Of a DNA stretch of 64,000 nucleotides, positions 1 through 11,195 are shown piece after piece (position 1 is the first letter of the stretch; every line of letters begins with the position of its first letter). The notes under the pieces were generated by a model. The model did no database searches, had not been told where the DNA came from, and was given only the letters and a program-made list of their open reading frames with translations. Position numbers and translations under genes: made by a program. Source of the stretch: Aldrovandia affinis (Eukaryota; Chordata; Actinopteri; Notacanthiformes; Halosauridae); NCBI GenBank assembly GCA_029706075.1, contig JAINUG010000014.1:8063157-8127156 (forward strand). Direction: 5' to 3'.

Positions 1-3000
1 GCACCGAGTCTACCAGTGTCTGGAATTCTGCAGGAATTCTCTTGGAATATGACACCGCTCTTCCACGAGAAAGTCAATAATCTCACACTCAGCTGATAAA
101 AGTGGAAAGCGCGGTCTCGGGCGTCGTTCGAGAACATCCCATAAAATGCATAATTACATTAAAGAGAAGTGCTCGAAGGGGTTTGTAAATTCCAATTCTG
201 TTTCATTCACTACACCACATGTTTCATTCAGTTTGTAACACGTCTTGTTACAAACCTTTTAAAATGTTTACAAGCCTGCTTTTTCTTTTTTTTTTTTTGC
301 AATTCAGTAAAATAATTCTTGTTGGCGACTGCACACTAAGTAAGAGCAGCCAGGGGGCGTTGATGTCTCAGGCCCCATTGTGCTAGATAAGCCCCATGAA
401 ATTAGACTAATTTTCAATAGGACGTCCTGTCACTCCTAACAGAGACAAGAGCAGCACAGAGTATTTACAGAACACGACAACTTATCAACTTATTTTGGTA
501 CAATGCCTAAATAACACCTTTATATAGTCTATAAACTTTGATCAAGGCTCTGCAAAGTCATTAGTCCATAAGCCATGTACGAATAGTCCCTCTGTGGGGC
601 ACTCAAACAGTTGCCCAGATGTTAAGAATGAATGGAATAAAATTGTTATTGTTACATAAGTATTCGATCTCTTGCTGTCCTCCAGGGATGAGAGATCCCT
701 TGATGTAATGCAGTAACGCCACCAAAACTTCAAACTGGAATGATGCCACGTGAGGCGTGGATGAAAGGAACGCAGACGAGGGTGGCATGGAGCTGTGCAA
801 GGTGACGAGCGAGAGAAGATAAGAGAGAGAGAGGGAGCGAGAGAGAGAAAGCAAGGGAGAGAGAGAAATGAGCGGGAGAAAGGAAGAGACGCAGCTCTGC
901 TTCTGGGGTTCTGAAAGGGTTGTGGTTACCACGGTACTCTAATTTGACTCAATCTATCGGTCTGTTAAATTTAACCGGTGCACCCTTCGCCATTACTTTT
1001 GAGATATAATGATCTTACTCTGTATTCATCAGGAATCTGTGCTCTTTCATGAATCCTGTACAGTGCTTTCTGCCATTTCCATTGCAAGGAGGGGCTAGAG
1101 CTGGCTTTAAAGTGTAAAATATGACATAAAACCACACTAGACTGCGCCTCCCAGGACCACCTCTTAAGTGCACAAATCGAACGTTGGTAAGAAAAAGCAT
1201 GAAATGGCCCTCTCCAAAGCCTGGGTGAAGAGACACACACTGCTCACCCTTGGCTGGCAGGTCCCCTCCTCCTCCTCCTCCTCGCTTCACCATGTCCTTC
1301 ATCTCTGTGGGTCAGCTGCTTCGTTGTAGTCTCTCCCCTTTTCGCTCCGTCGCTGTGTGCACACCTGTGGTTAGCGTGTGAAATGGCTGGCTTGCTCGCT
1401 CGCTCGCCCTCCTGGTCTTGCTCTCCAATCCGTAAGCCCCTAATCTCTCCCACAATCTAGCCCTGTTTTCCTTTTGCACCTCCACCACACCCTCTTCTTG
1501 CTCAACCCGTCCTCTCTCTCTCTATCTCTCTCTCTCTTTCTGCTTGGCTCCTTTACATAGCAGCTTGCCTTGGCCACACCTGGGTCGAGGACTGGGTGTG
1601 GCTGCGTCAGCCTGTTCCTGCACTCTCCCCTCATACCATAGAGTCTGTTTACTACCCTCCCCCTCCCCCCTCTCTCTCTCTCTCTCCTTCTCCCTCCCTC
1701 TCTTTCAGCTCCGAGCAGGCAGGGTGTGACTCAACACACACTGTTTCACTTTCTCTACTCACAGTTTAATATGAACTCCGGTGTTGAAATAATGTAAGAT
1801 AAACATTGGTCCACTCTACTGAGGTGAAATGGGCCATTGAACAGTGCAAAGAAACTACGTACAACTGCTATAACTTGACTCATGTGCAGGAAAATAGCCA
1901 TAATTTATGTCCAACAAGGGGGGGGGGGGGTTCAGTGAACTGGAGCAGGAATGCTTGTTATTTCTCTTCGTAATCCCACAGACACCAAACCAGTTTAGAT
2001 AGAATCGGTTAGACTGGTGTTTTCATTATAATGTTAAATGAGCAGAGCAAACATTTTTAACCAAACCAAATTTTTAAAGAGATCAGCAAACAAGCCAGGG
2101 TTATGGATCTGAGCTCTTTAGAAAAACATACATTTGACTTTAATGTTTGAACTTGTCTTTGTTTGACTTGCTCCCTGGGAAGAATGATATGTAAGAAATT
2201 GTAAAAATAAAAAATAAAAAATAGATCATACAAGAAGCACAATGTAATTTTTCCCCTGAGGTTCAGTATGTTAGTGAAATCTCATACCATAAACCAGTTA
2301 TTTTTCTCTAGGCGACAGTTTTGACAGTTTTACACACACTAAAGATTGGCTCCACCTTTAACACTATGACACTGTAGATTGTAAATATAGTATTCTACAG
2401 TGCAAGCAATCCTGAAGCATGTAGTCTACAGCAGTGACCTGCAGTCACCTGGCCCTATGAACACATTTAACAGTGAACAGCAGAGAGGGACCCCAAGTGT
2501 TTCAGCCGGTTGTTGGTGCCGATTGGCTGTGCACAACCCACAGGTTTGTGGGGTGCAGGCGGGAGTGTGCATCGGAGTTACAATCGACAGCTTGGTGAGA
2601 TCCATCTCAGCGGTGGCAGCTCGGGGCGGGGGGTAGGGGGGTAGTTTAACTGTAAAGGGACTGCATTTTATTTATTTATTTATTTACTTATTTGTAAGGG
2701 ACAAGCACAGAGAACATTGACAGCTGCAGAAGCAGTGCCCGATGCACCATACATGTGTATATAGCCAAAGCTATTTTCCGACACAAGTCCCTTGATGGGC
2801 ATTGATAGTTCAATCAATCAATAAAATTACATTGTTACAGTTTAAAATCAGTGCATACAATGACTGAAAACTATTTATACAGATGTATACAGCACCTTTC
2901 ATGCTCTCAACGTGCTTTTACAATGAAGGGGGAAAACTCCACCTCAACCACCACCGGTGTGTACCATCTGGGTGATGCATGGTCGCCGTTTTGCATCAGA

Positions 3001-3243
3001 ACATGGTACATCGGCTAAAGTGGGCCCCCGTTCACCTTCAGGTGCTCCTGCAAACACACCTGTCACAACGGTTGCTGCGCGACAGGATTGAGTTTTTTGG
3101 GAATCCAGACAAACACTTCAAAAAATGTTTACCCAAGGGTGGTGAGCAAAACCACTTGAATGAGGCAGCTGTGTAAGGCTTCTCGTAGAGATGTGAGCGG
3201 AGCGTGCATGCTCCTCAACACATTCATATTTCACCTCCTATAA
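1..3243. other. Intergenic stretch, no confident gene
   Basis: It holds GA- and CT-rich simple repeats (about 820-880, 1505-1540, 1665-1705), a G run near 1918-1931, a TTTA run near 2668-2692, and the weak exon candidate at 1248-1302. The first 180 bases look like part of a dispersed element, but I cannot assign it. Open frames here are short and overlapping and show no recognisable domain. Confidence 0.6.
1248..1302 (-). CDS. Candidate first coding exon of an unidentified minus-strand gene
   Basis: On the minus strand an in-frame TGA is followed four codons later by ATG at 1302 with purine at -3. It reads MKDMVKRGGGGGGDLPAK and ends at a good donor AAGG|GTGAGC. The Gly run is a (GGA)n repeat. 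Any later exon would lie below 1248 or outside the window. No later exon could be recognised, so this remains a weak call. Confidence 0.22.
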
Positions 3244-3317
3244 CTCGTGGCAACTTTGTGGCAACTTTGTGGCAACTTTGTGGCAACTTTGTGGCAACTT
3301 TGTGGCAACTTTGTGGC
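3244..3317 (+). repeat. 11-bp minisatellite
   Basis: Six to seven perfect tandem copies of GTGGCAACTTT. It is flanked by unique sequence and overlaps no gene. Confidence 0.95.
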
Positions 3318-3403
3318 TAATGGGATTCTTTCCAAACTTGTCACAACTGGGATATTTTGCTCACAAACTAAACTAATCATATTTTTGGGGAATAATTGAT
3401 TAG

Positions 3404-3710
3404 TAAAACCGCCTGTACCAGACCAGCCCTGGTGGGGAGCCCCGATTGGGGGTGGTGTTTGGCTGTCTGCCCCGGGGGGAGGGGGGAAGGAGAGCTGGCA
3501 TGAACTCGCCGAGGAGTGGTAGGGTGACCTCGTAAACAGGGTTGGGCGTGTTCCAGCTCGGAGGAGGCGAACATTGCCTCAAGGTAATAGCTTGTCCTGC
3601 GGAGGAGGCAAGCGAGTTTGTGGGGGAGGGTAAAATTGAAAAGAAATAGAAGGTATAATTGGTTACCAAATTGGGAGGGAAAACAGGGGTAAAAATTTGA
3701 AACAAAAAAT
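3404..3710 (+). repeat. SINE type C (truncated head)
   Basis: Contains the type C body seen repeatedly in this window: GACCAGCCCTGGTGGGGAGC, GTTTGGCTGTCTGCCCC, and the tail AGGTATAATTGGTTACCAAA ending in an A-rich stretch. The tRNA-like head is mostly missing. Confidence 0.75.
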
Positions 3711-4173
3711 TAAAATAAAAGATTTCCCATGCAAGTACTAACCAAGCCTACAACTGCTTCAGCCATTCTGGAGTAGGGTTCATGGTGGAATGGCTGCCAT
3801 CAAACGTAGGACATTTGTCTCAGTAACACTGGCATTTTGACGTCATATTAACGTTTAACCTAAAAGTACAGATCTAACTGAAATACAAGGCTACTGCACT
3901 CATGGTGTAGTTTTCAAAACAAAATTTTGGACCATAGGTGCAACTGTAGAAGCACACATCAAATATAAACACGTTACCCAAGCTAGAATGTATAAAATGC
4001 TGGTCTTAGTCATTGCCTAGAATACAAATTACAAATATAATTTGGTCAAAGATCGGTATGAGAATGACATTTTGGGGGTCTGTGTACTACATGGTTGTGT
4101 GAATTGTATTAAAGTTATTTGTTTTTGTCTGTTTGAAGACGACCTATTTTTCTGTTGCAAAATATTATCCCAC

Positions 4174-4245
4174 TGGAGATGCCGGGGATTGAACCCGGGG
4201 CCTCATACATGCAAAGCATGCGCTCTACCACTGAGCTACATCCCC
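4174..4245 (-). tRNA. tRNA-Ala (anticodon TGC)
   Basis: The 72-nt sequence on the minus strand starts GGGGATGTAGCTCAGTGGTA and ends GGCATCTCCA, with an acceptor stem pairing GGGGATG with CATCTCC (one G:T), A box TAGCTCAGTGG, B box GGTTCAATCCC and anticodon loop CTTTGCA. It has no encoded CCA, as usual. A TTTT run lies about a dozen bases past its end. Confidence 0.93.
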
Positions 4246-5539
4246 TTCCGGTTACTGAAGCCATGATATTCGTATTCAATGCTTATTTCTAAAGAACTTC
4301 TTTTCTGTATCAATGTATCAACAAAAACATTGTGTCCAGCCAGCACGCTTGCATTGCAGTCTGCATGTAACTACATTTTAGTGAAGAGACGACACGGTTA
4401 ACTGAATGTAGCTTGTTCTCTAACTTCTAAAGAAGTGTTTTGAAAGACTTCACTTAAAGTTTTTCTATGCGGGCCACGGTTGCTATTATTCATTATACGT
4501 TATCATAATGAATATAATTGATATCTAGACACTAACATTTACTGAAGCGAAAAAAAATAAGGTACACAGGTTTTTTGTGCTTCTTTTCACAGATAGGTTA
4601 AGTTGGTTTTGTACTCGATATTAGGTTTTCGGACGTCAATACCACTTAAAAGAGAAGTAGGCATACTTTGATCTAAAGTGTTAGTTTAACGTCTAGAGGA
4701 GCTAGGGCAGAGAATAATACTACAGCCGATGTTTTAATCAAATAACCTCGTCTTTTTGCGTTGTGGCCGCTGGCCTGAAGTCAGTTTAGTTTTTTTATTA
4801 CCTAACGATTAAGGTTAGGGTTTGGGTAGCGTTATCTGGTCCTCTGCCAATGCAGAAAGTCCACCGTGGGGAGAAAACATTGTTGGAATATCTTAATTAA
4901 CCTTCCTTAAAACTAGTAGTTATCCAACTGGCAATTAAAAAAAGTTGCATTGTGGTCCTGTGTATTAAGAACAAAAAGAAAAACACCAAAAAATAACTTT
5001 TATGTTTTGCAGAATTGTGCCAGCTTACCGCAGCGAATGACACGGTGGTTGCAGAGCAATTTGCTGGGAGAAGGATGCTTATGTGCAGCCGACATTTTAG
5101 TCACAGGTAACGTTATTGCACAAACACAGGTGTATTACTATTGACAAGTGCTTGTCAGTAAAGGCCTCTACATGCTTCTGCGTAACTTGTGCCAAGGCTC
5201 TCCGCAAAGGCTATGTGCAGCCAGATGCAACATGGTGTCCTTACACTTCTGTACACTAGTAGACATAGTAGGCGTCAATGTATTGAACAAGGTCGGTCAA
5301 GTTTTCATGAAAGCAGGGAAACTCCTGAACAAATGATGCTAGCTATCTATATCGTTAGCTACTGTTAGTGAGCTTTTGTTGGCCGTGATACCAGGTTGCT
5401 AGCTAGCTAGCTAGATAGATATCGATAGTTTTGCTTAGCTATCGTTAACATAGATATATACAGGCATGGTATGCAGCTGCCAACAACGATGTCTATTGCT
5501 GTATTACTGCACTGATCTCTTGCACGAACTATGATTGTG
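4246..5539. other. Intergenic stretch, no confident gene
   Basis: AT-rich single-copy-looking DNA. An AGCT tetranucleotide run lies near 5398-5414. A possible orphan exon with AG/GT borders (5012-5105) encodes, in one frame, MCSRHFSH near its end. That recalls the CSRHF of THAP domains but is too short to call. Confidence 0.5.
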
Positions 5540-5550
5540 CTTACCATGTA

Positions 5551-6187
5551 TTAATGCACATCTGGTAAATCGCTCTGTAATGTAAATGATGCACTTAGTA
5601 CGTTCAAGGCATTCAGTACCAGAGGCAGCGAAGCAGCCCCACCATATTTGACAGTAGGTAGGGTGTTCTTTTCGTTAAAAGCTTCATTCGTAGTCTGTAA
5701 ACAAAGCGCTGATCTGCATTGCCAAAGAGCACTAATTTGGTTTCGTCGGTCCACAGAACATTTTCCCAGAGGGATTTAGGCTTGCTTAGGTGGGTTTTGG
5801 CAAAGATTAATCGGGCCTTGCTCTTTCAGCAATGGGGTCTTCTTTGGCCACCGACCGTGAAGCCCTTTTTGGTCAGTGTCCGGTGTATGGTACCGGCTGA
5901 ACCCCCCTGGCTGATTACCCCAGACCCCTCCAGGTCAGCCTTGAGATCTTTGGATGTCATACAAGGTGTTTTTTCAATGGCTCGTACCAACCTTTGACGA
6001 CATCTGAGATCAATTTTCCTCTTACCACCACGTCCAGGGAGATTATTAACAATTCAGAATATTGCAAACTGTGGAAACAGGAAGGGATGGCCTTATAGCC
6101 TTGTGAATGCTTATGTTTTGTCATAATAGTTATTCTGACATCCTCAGACAGCTCTTTTCTCTTCACCATTGTCACAGAGGTAGCAGA
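5551..6187 (-). pseudogene. Tc1/mariner-like transposase relic
   Basis: On the minus strand the segment opens MTMVKRKELSEDVRITIM, a typical Tc1-transposase start. Further on, in shifting frames, it reads GSAGTIHRTL, ENVLWTDETKL, and a degraded C-terminal part. Frameshifts and stops break it throughout. A terminal motif (GGGTGCC..CAATAATT) near 6297-6310 and again near 7025-7040 suggests this element originally spanned both sides of the insertion at 6350. Confidence 0.75.
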
Positions 6188-6349
6188 ACAGACAGTTTTT
6201 TCACTTTAAAATGGATAATTGATTATTTATAGCAGGTGGGCACCTGCAACCTGTCACAGGTAAGTTGAATTACACAAACAAGAATCATTTCTAAAGGGTG
6301 CCAATAATTGTGTCATGGCCACTTTTCAATTTTGAAGCCATAAAATATA

Positions 6350-6891
6350 CAGTACCAGTCAAAAGTTTGAGTACACCTGCTGGAAACTAGGTTTATCTCA
6401 TAATTGACAATGTTTTACACCATATAAGTTTCTTGAAATACTTGAAAATGACAAAAAACACATGTAATGATAAACAAAAGGAACATCAAAGCAACATTCA
6501 AGAAAATTTAATTGAAAATTGAATCTTGGATTCATCAAAATAGCCACCCTTTGCTGTGATAACGGCCTCACAAACACGGTTTCCTCGGTTAGCAGGAAAT
6601 CACCCGATATGTCTTCCCAGCTCTCCTGCAGCAATTCCCAGAGGCACTTGTTGGTTGCTTTGCTTTGACTGTTCTGTCCAGTTCATCCCATACAAGTTCT
6701 ATGGGATTGAAGTCTGGACACTGGGCAGGCCAGGTCCTTAGGTTGAGTTGTCCTTCACGTTCCCCCTTCACCAGATAGTTCTTGCACAACTTCAAGGTGT
6801 GTTTCGGGTTGCTATCTTGCTCAAGAATGAAGGAGTGCCCGCTTAGCCGTAGTCCAGATGGAAGGTGTACTCAAACTTTTGACTGGTACTA
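6350..6891 (-). mobile_element. Non-autonomous Tc1-like element nested in the Tc1 relic
   Basis: Inverted ends CAGTACCAGTCAAAAGTTTG and its complement ending GACTGGTACT, each next to TA, define a ~540-bp element. It keeps a minus-strand fragment of transposase (WPAQCPDFNPIELVWDELDR) with the catalytic-domain signature PDFNPIE, but lacks the rest. It interrupts another Tc1-like relic. Confidence 0.85.
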
Positions 6892-7049
6892 TATATTTTT
6901 ATTTTTATTATTGATTGATCGTGTGTGGTTGTAAATCAAACAGATCAACGTGTGAAGACCGAAAGTTGTTTCAATTTCCAATTATTTCAGAAGATATTGA
7001 ACATCATCTACATGAAATGCAAGGGTGCCTCAATAATTTTGGCCACGAC

Positions 7050-9570
7050 GGTGTTTTTTGGTGATTTCCTATGAAAAAGTATTCATGATAAATGTTTTCT
7101 AATGCATGTTTTCCTATTTATTTCTTCCTATTATCTAACTATAGATGATTCTTCATCTATCTGAACTGGAAAATGCAAAATGTAAAACTCATGATTTTTC
7201 ACTTTGGCGGTAAGGCACTTGCTGCTCTGCCAGTAGGCGTGACCGCTAATCGCCCCGATTCTACTGCCGAGACTGACGCCTTGGCTTCCTAGATTAGATT
7301 AGATTAGATTAGATATCTTTATTATCTGTTTTCACAGAAATGTACTTTGCATACAAAAGTGCTCCGTGCTAACAAAAAAGGAGGCATACACATTAAACAC
7401 TATACAAGGTGCATTCCCACACAGTATACAAAATACGTCCACATATAATTTCCATGATAAATATTTTCAAATGTATTTTTTGTATTATTTGTATTATTGT
7501 TTGGGCATGTAGCAGTGTTTCCCTGTTAAAATAAAACTTTAAATCAATCAATCCATTTTGATTGGGAAATAAGAAACAGCATATAAACACTGCTAAAAGA
7601 GGCAAATACATCTGTCTCCAATGAAAGGCAAAATACTTCTCATCTCCCTGACCCTGGATCAGTTTTTCAGCCGATGCATATATGTAACAAATATATCAGT
7701 GTGTGTGTGTGCGTGTGTGCATGCGTGCAGTTTTCGAATATAATACTGTGGTTTCTTTTCCTCTGTGTGATGCTCAAAAATCAAGAATATTTTGTGTGAT
7801 GTTACTAAAATCAAACTGTAGTTCAGTAGTTGTACTATATGTCTCATTTATAAAATATATGCAGTGTAACAAAATGATACAGAACATGAAAACAGAAGGA
7901 AGTTTTTAAACCCCAAATTCAGGGGGTTTATGTATCAAGCAGTCAGAGTAGGACTGCTGATCTATAATCTTATCATTACTTTAAATGAAAGGTAAAACAG
8001 GTCCCAGGTTCTTTCTCAAAGAAACCACTGATCTAATGTGACTGAATTGGTCTAAACAACTGAACACTGACTGACTTGCATTACTACATCAAATCTGTGG
8101 TTTCTTCATGAAATAATACATTCAGTAGAATTTAAACAGTCCCATGTTATGAACATAGTGTGTGATTATGGATGGCGGCGGTGTGGCAACATCGGGGTGG
8201 GAATAATGCGTGTCGGTGGGGTGAGTGCCCTTTTTTTTTTTTGCTTGAGCCCCTGCCCCCCAAAATGTCTGTGCACGGCCCTGCTATAGATGATTCTTCA
8301 TCTATCTGAGCTGGAAAATGCAAAATGTAAAATCCATGATTTTTCATTTTTCTGAGGTAAGGCTACCTTTTAAAAAAATATATATTTTTAACCTGTACAC
8401 GTTTTTTTGTGGTGGTAAATGTCTTCAAATGCATTTTCCATCTGAGCTGGCAAATGAGAAATGTAAAACTCATGACTGTAAGGCTATGCACTTGTTTTTT
8501 GTTGATTTTCTATGAAGTAGACTGCCACAAGCAATATGACACACCCCAGAGGAGAACAAAGCAGCAGGACACAGGAAATGGAGTTAATGGTCCTGAAATG
8601 GTCCCAGACACAGGGGAAGAGGAAGAGGAAGAGAGAGAGAGAGAATAAAACGAGTAAAAATCTTCAGCCATCATGGGTTCGGGTCACAAAACAATAAATG
8701 AAAACAACAAACCAAATCAAACACAGCCTTTCCAGCATCAGTGTTCTTGCTCTCGCCAGCCTTCTCCTGTGTTCCAGACACCTACTAAAAGAGCAGAGCA
8801 GTTCTGTGCACACAGGTACGGTTAGACAATGCAAGACAGGTGTGTGCGCTGGCTGCTCTGCCAGTAGGCGTGGCCACAAATACTCCCGATTCCGCTGTCA
8901 GGACCAACGTCTTCCTCATATACTTTTCAATATTTTCTAATGTATTTCTTCATATTTATTTCTTCATATGAGCTAATTGAACACGATTCTTCATCTATCT
9001 GAGCAAGAAAATAAGAAATATAAAATTCTAGATTTCTCAATTTTTGGAGGCAAGGCCTGGGGTTACGCCAGAGATTTTGGGCCCCATGAAAACTTATGAT
9101 GCTGGGCCCCCCTCAGGTTGCGTGCCAATTATTATTATTTTTTCCATGTAAAATGTCATTTCATGAGTACAATTATGAGATTTCAGCTCCAACCCCACAC
9201 ATAACCATTGCTGCAGTTATCTGCTGTATCAACAAATCATCAAATCAAATCTATTAATGATGATATAATGTCAACTGATCAAATCTTGTATTAATGCACA
9301 TCTTGAGTCGCTCTGGATAAAGTGTTGCTAAATGCTTTAAATGTAAATGTTAAATGTTCTAATAATATTAGAACTTTTAGACTGAGAGGGGGCCCCCCCT
9401 CTGGGTAAGCATTACCCCACTGGGTAAGGCTATACACATTTTTTTGTGATTTCCCATGAAATATACTTTTCATGGTAAATGTCTTCAAATGCATTTTTTC
9501 CAACGTATTCCTTAATATGAGGTAATTGTAGATATTTCATCTTCTCTCCGAGCTAGGAAATGAATGCTAA
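7050..9570 (+). repeat. Degenerate satellite-like cluster
   Basis: Motifs recur in the same order in several diverged copies. GATTCTTCATCTATCTGA with GGAAAATGCAAAATGTAAAA appears near 7147, 8290 and 8990, with weaker copies at 8437 and 9534. CATGGTAAATGTCTTCAAATG-type segments appear near 7080, 7452, 8410 and 9473. CTGCTCTGCCAGTAGGCGTG appears near 7222 and 8853. The unit seems to be roughly 150-170 bp, old and broken by insertions. An ATTAG pentamer run lies at 7292-7312 and a GT run near 7700-7720. Confidence 0.6.
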
Positions 9571-9949
9571 ATGCCAAAAGTAAATGGAGAGCAGGTAGTA
9601 GTTACTTTGGACTGAGCATCTCACCCCTGCTTCCAAAACAAAGAAGTCAAATATATATTTTTAAAAAAAAATCTGTACGCACATCAGAACAGCCTGTTTA
9701 TTTTAGCCTTATTTTGTTGAACATTATGCTTAAAAAAGCGTGGTTGTTGGCCATATTGGGTGTGGCCGTAGGCTTCCAAAACGCTCTGTGTGTGGGTTCA
9801 GAACAAGCCTGACAAGTTTGTTCTAATCGAGAGTGTAGACGTAGAAATCTCTGCCAGAAAATTGTATGACGAAAGAAAATACTGGCAAGAACAATAATCA
9901 AGATTTTTTGAAAATGCAAACATCAGTATAGCCTACTTATTTTTAACTG

Positions 9950-10275
9950 AATCACTGGCCATTTTCCACAAGAGACTAAAAACCCACCTCTTTAGGCTCC
10001 ACTACCACTGACTATATTAGTTTACATTTTACATTTTACATTTTAAGCATTTAGCAGATGCTCTTATCCAGAGCGACTTACAAGATGTGCATTAATACAT
10101 GGTAGGAACAATCATAGTTAGCTAACTGCCATCACCACTGTCTACATGTTTTAATAAAATAAAAAAATAACTTTTCTTTCCCTGTGTTACAGGTACAGTG
10201 TGCAGCTGCCAACAATTATGTCTATTACAGTGTTACTACACTGATCTCATGCAGTAACCATGATTAATATTACCA
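9950..10275 (+). repeat. LINE 3' fragment with tail shared by SINEs
   Basis: Begins with the end of a LINE reverse-transcriptase frame ([15 protein letters not shown] in the best frame). The tail GCATTTAGCAGATGCTCTTA, CCAGAGCGACTTACAAGATG follows, and then CAGCTGCCAACAATTATGTC. The same tail recurs at 59.7 and 61.9 kb. Confidence 0.7.
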
Positions 10276-10445
10276 GAACTCGCCCATCTACTGTCTAGGG
10301 ACGCCCTTCCGCTCCTCGGTGAGCTTGTGCTAGCTCACTCTCTCCCCTCCCCCTGGGGCAGACAGCCAAATGCCGCCTTGATCATGGCTCTCAGCCAGGG
10401 CCAGACTGGCAGTCAGGTTTCGAACCACGGCTGTGATAGGCAGCT
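10258..10445 (-). repeat. SINE type C fragment
   Basis: Minus-strand copy with the characteristic GCTGCCTATCACAGCCG..GTGGTTCGAAACCTGACTG head and GGCATTTGGCTGTCTGCCCC body. Confidence 0.7.
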
Positions 10446-10737
10446 TGGCACTCACTTCGCATGAAAGAATGGAATACAAAATCCAATTAAATGTGACATT
10501 CAGTCAGTATAATTATCTTGTTGGGGTTGAAAGAAATTCCATGCTTGCTGGTGGTTTTGGATGTGTCTCCTCTGGTATGAATGGATGTGCATTTGCATTC
10601 ACACCCTTGAATTTAAGTGTTGTTCCCAAGAGTTATTACAGGGTTCATTGCAAAAACAAATCCACAGAACCAAACAGAAGAAAAGGCTTAAGCACTGCTT
10701 CAGTGTACACACTATTCCTACTACAGAAATGAGGGAA

Positions 10738-10809
10738 GGGGATGTAGCTCAGTGGTAGAGCGCATGCTTTGCATGTAGGAGGCCCTGGGTTCAATCCCCA
10801 GCATCTCCA
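10738..10809 (+). tRNA. tRNA-Ala (anticodon TGC), second copy
   Basis: A 72-nt copy on the opposite strand from the one at 4174. It keeps the same anticodon loop (CTTTGCA), A box and B box, with a few changes in the variable/T-arm region (GTAGGAGGCCCTGGG). Its 3' flank, GTGGGATAATATTTTGCAAC, matches the first copy, so the two are duplicates that include flanking DNA. The TTTT in that flank can end Pol III transcription. Confidence 0.9.
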
Positions 10810-10854
10810 GTGGGATAATATTTTGCAACAGAAAAGACAGCCCAGCACTGACCG

Positions 10855-11195
10855 CACAACAGGGGTTAGGATTTGAATCCAGACTCTGTGGCGCATAAGT
10901 GCTTTAGCTATGTGCCACTCAAGAGCCGGGAGTGCCACTAGGTGGTGGAAATTGGCTGTCCACCCCAAGGAGGGGGGAGGAAAGCCGACATGAGTTTGCT
11001 GCGTATAGGAGTGGCTCTGGAGTACCGGAGTTACAGTTGGCGGCTTGGTGAGTGGCGGCTCGAAGGGGGTGGTACATCGCCTTTGTCACTGCCGGTTTCA
11101 GCTACGGCAGCAAACTCACAATACGACTGGGGGATTGACATGAAAAGAGAGGGTGTAATTGGCTACTAAATTGGGGAAAAAAACTTAACTGAAAA
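10855..11195 (+). repeat. SINE type D
   Basis: Shows the type D body GGGAGTGCCACTAGGTGGTG, GGCTGTCCACCCCAAGGAGG, CCGACATGAG, CCGGAGTTACAGTTGGCGGC and the tail TAATTGGCTACTAAATTGGG. It directly follows the tRNA-Ala copy. Confidence 0.75.

Noticed and set aside
5012..5105. THAP-domain exon (MCSRHF)
   Set aside because: Only six residues resemble the motif and the zinc-binding Cys pattern is absent.
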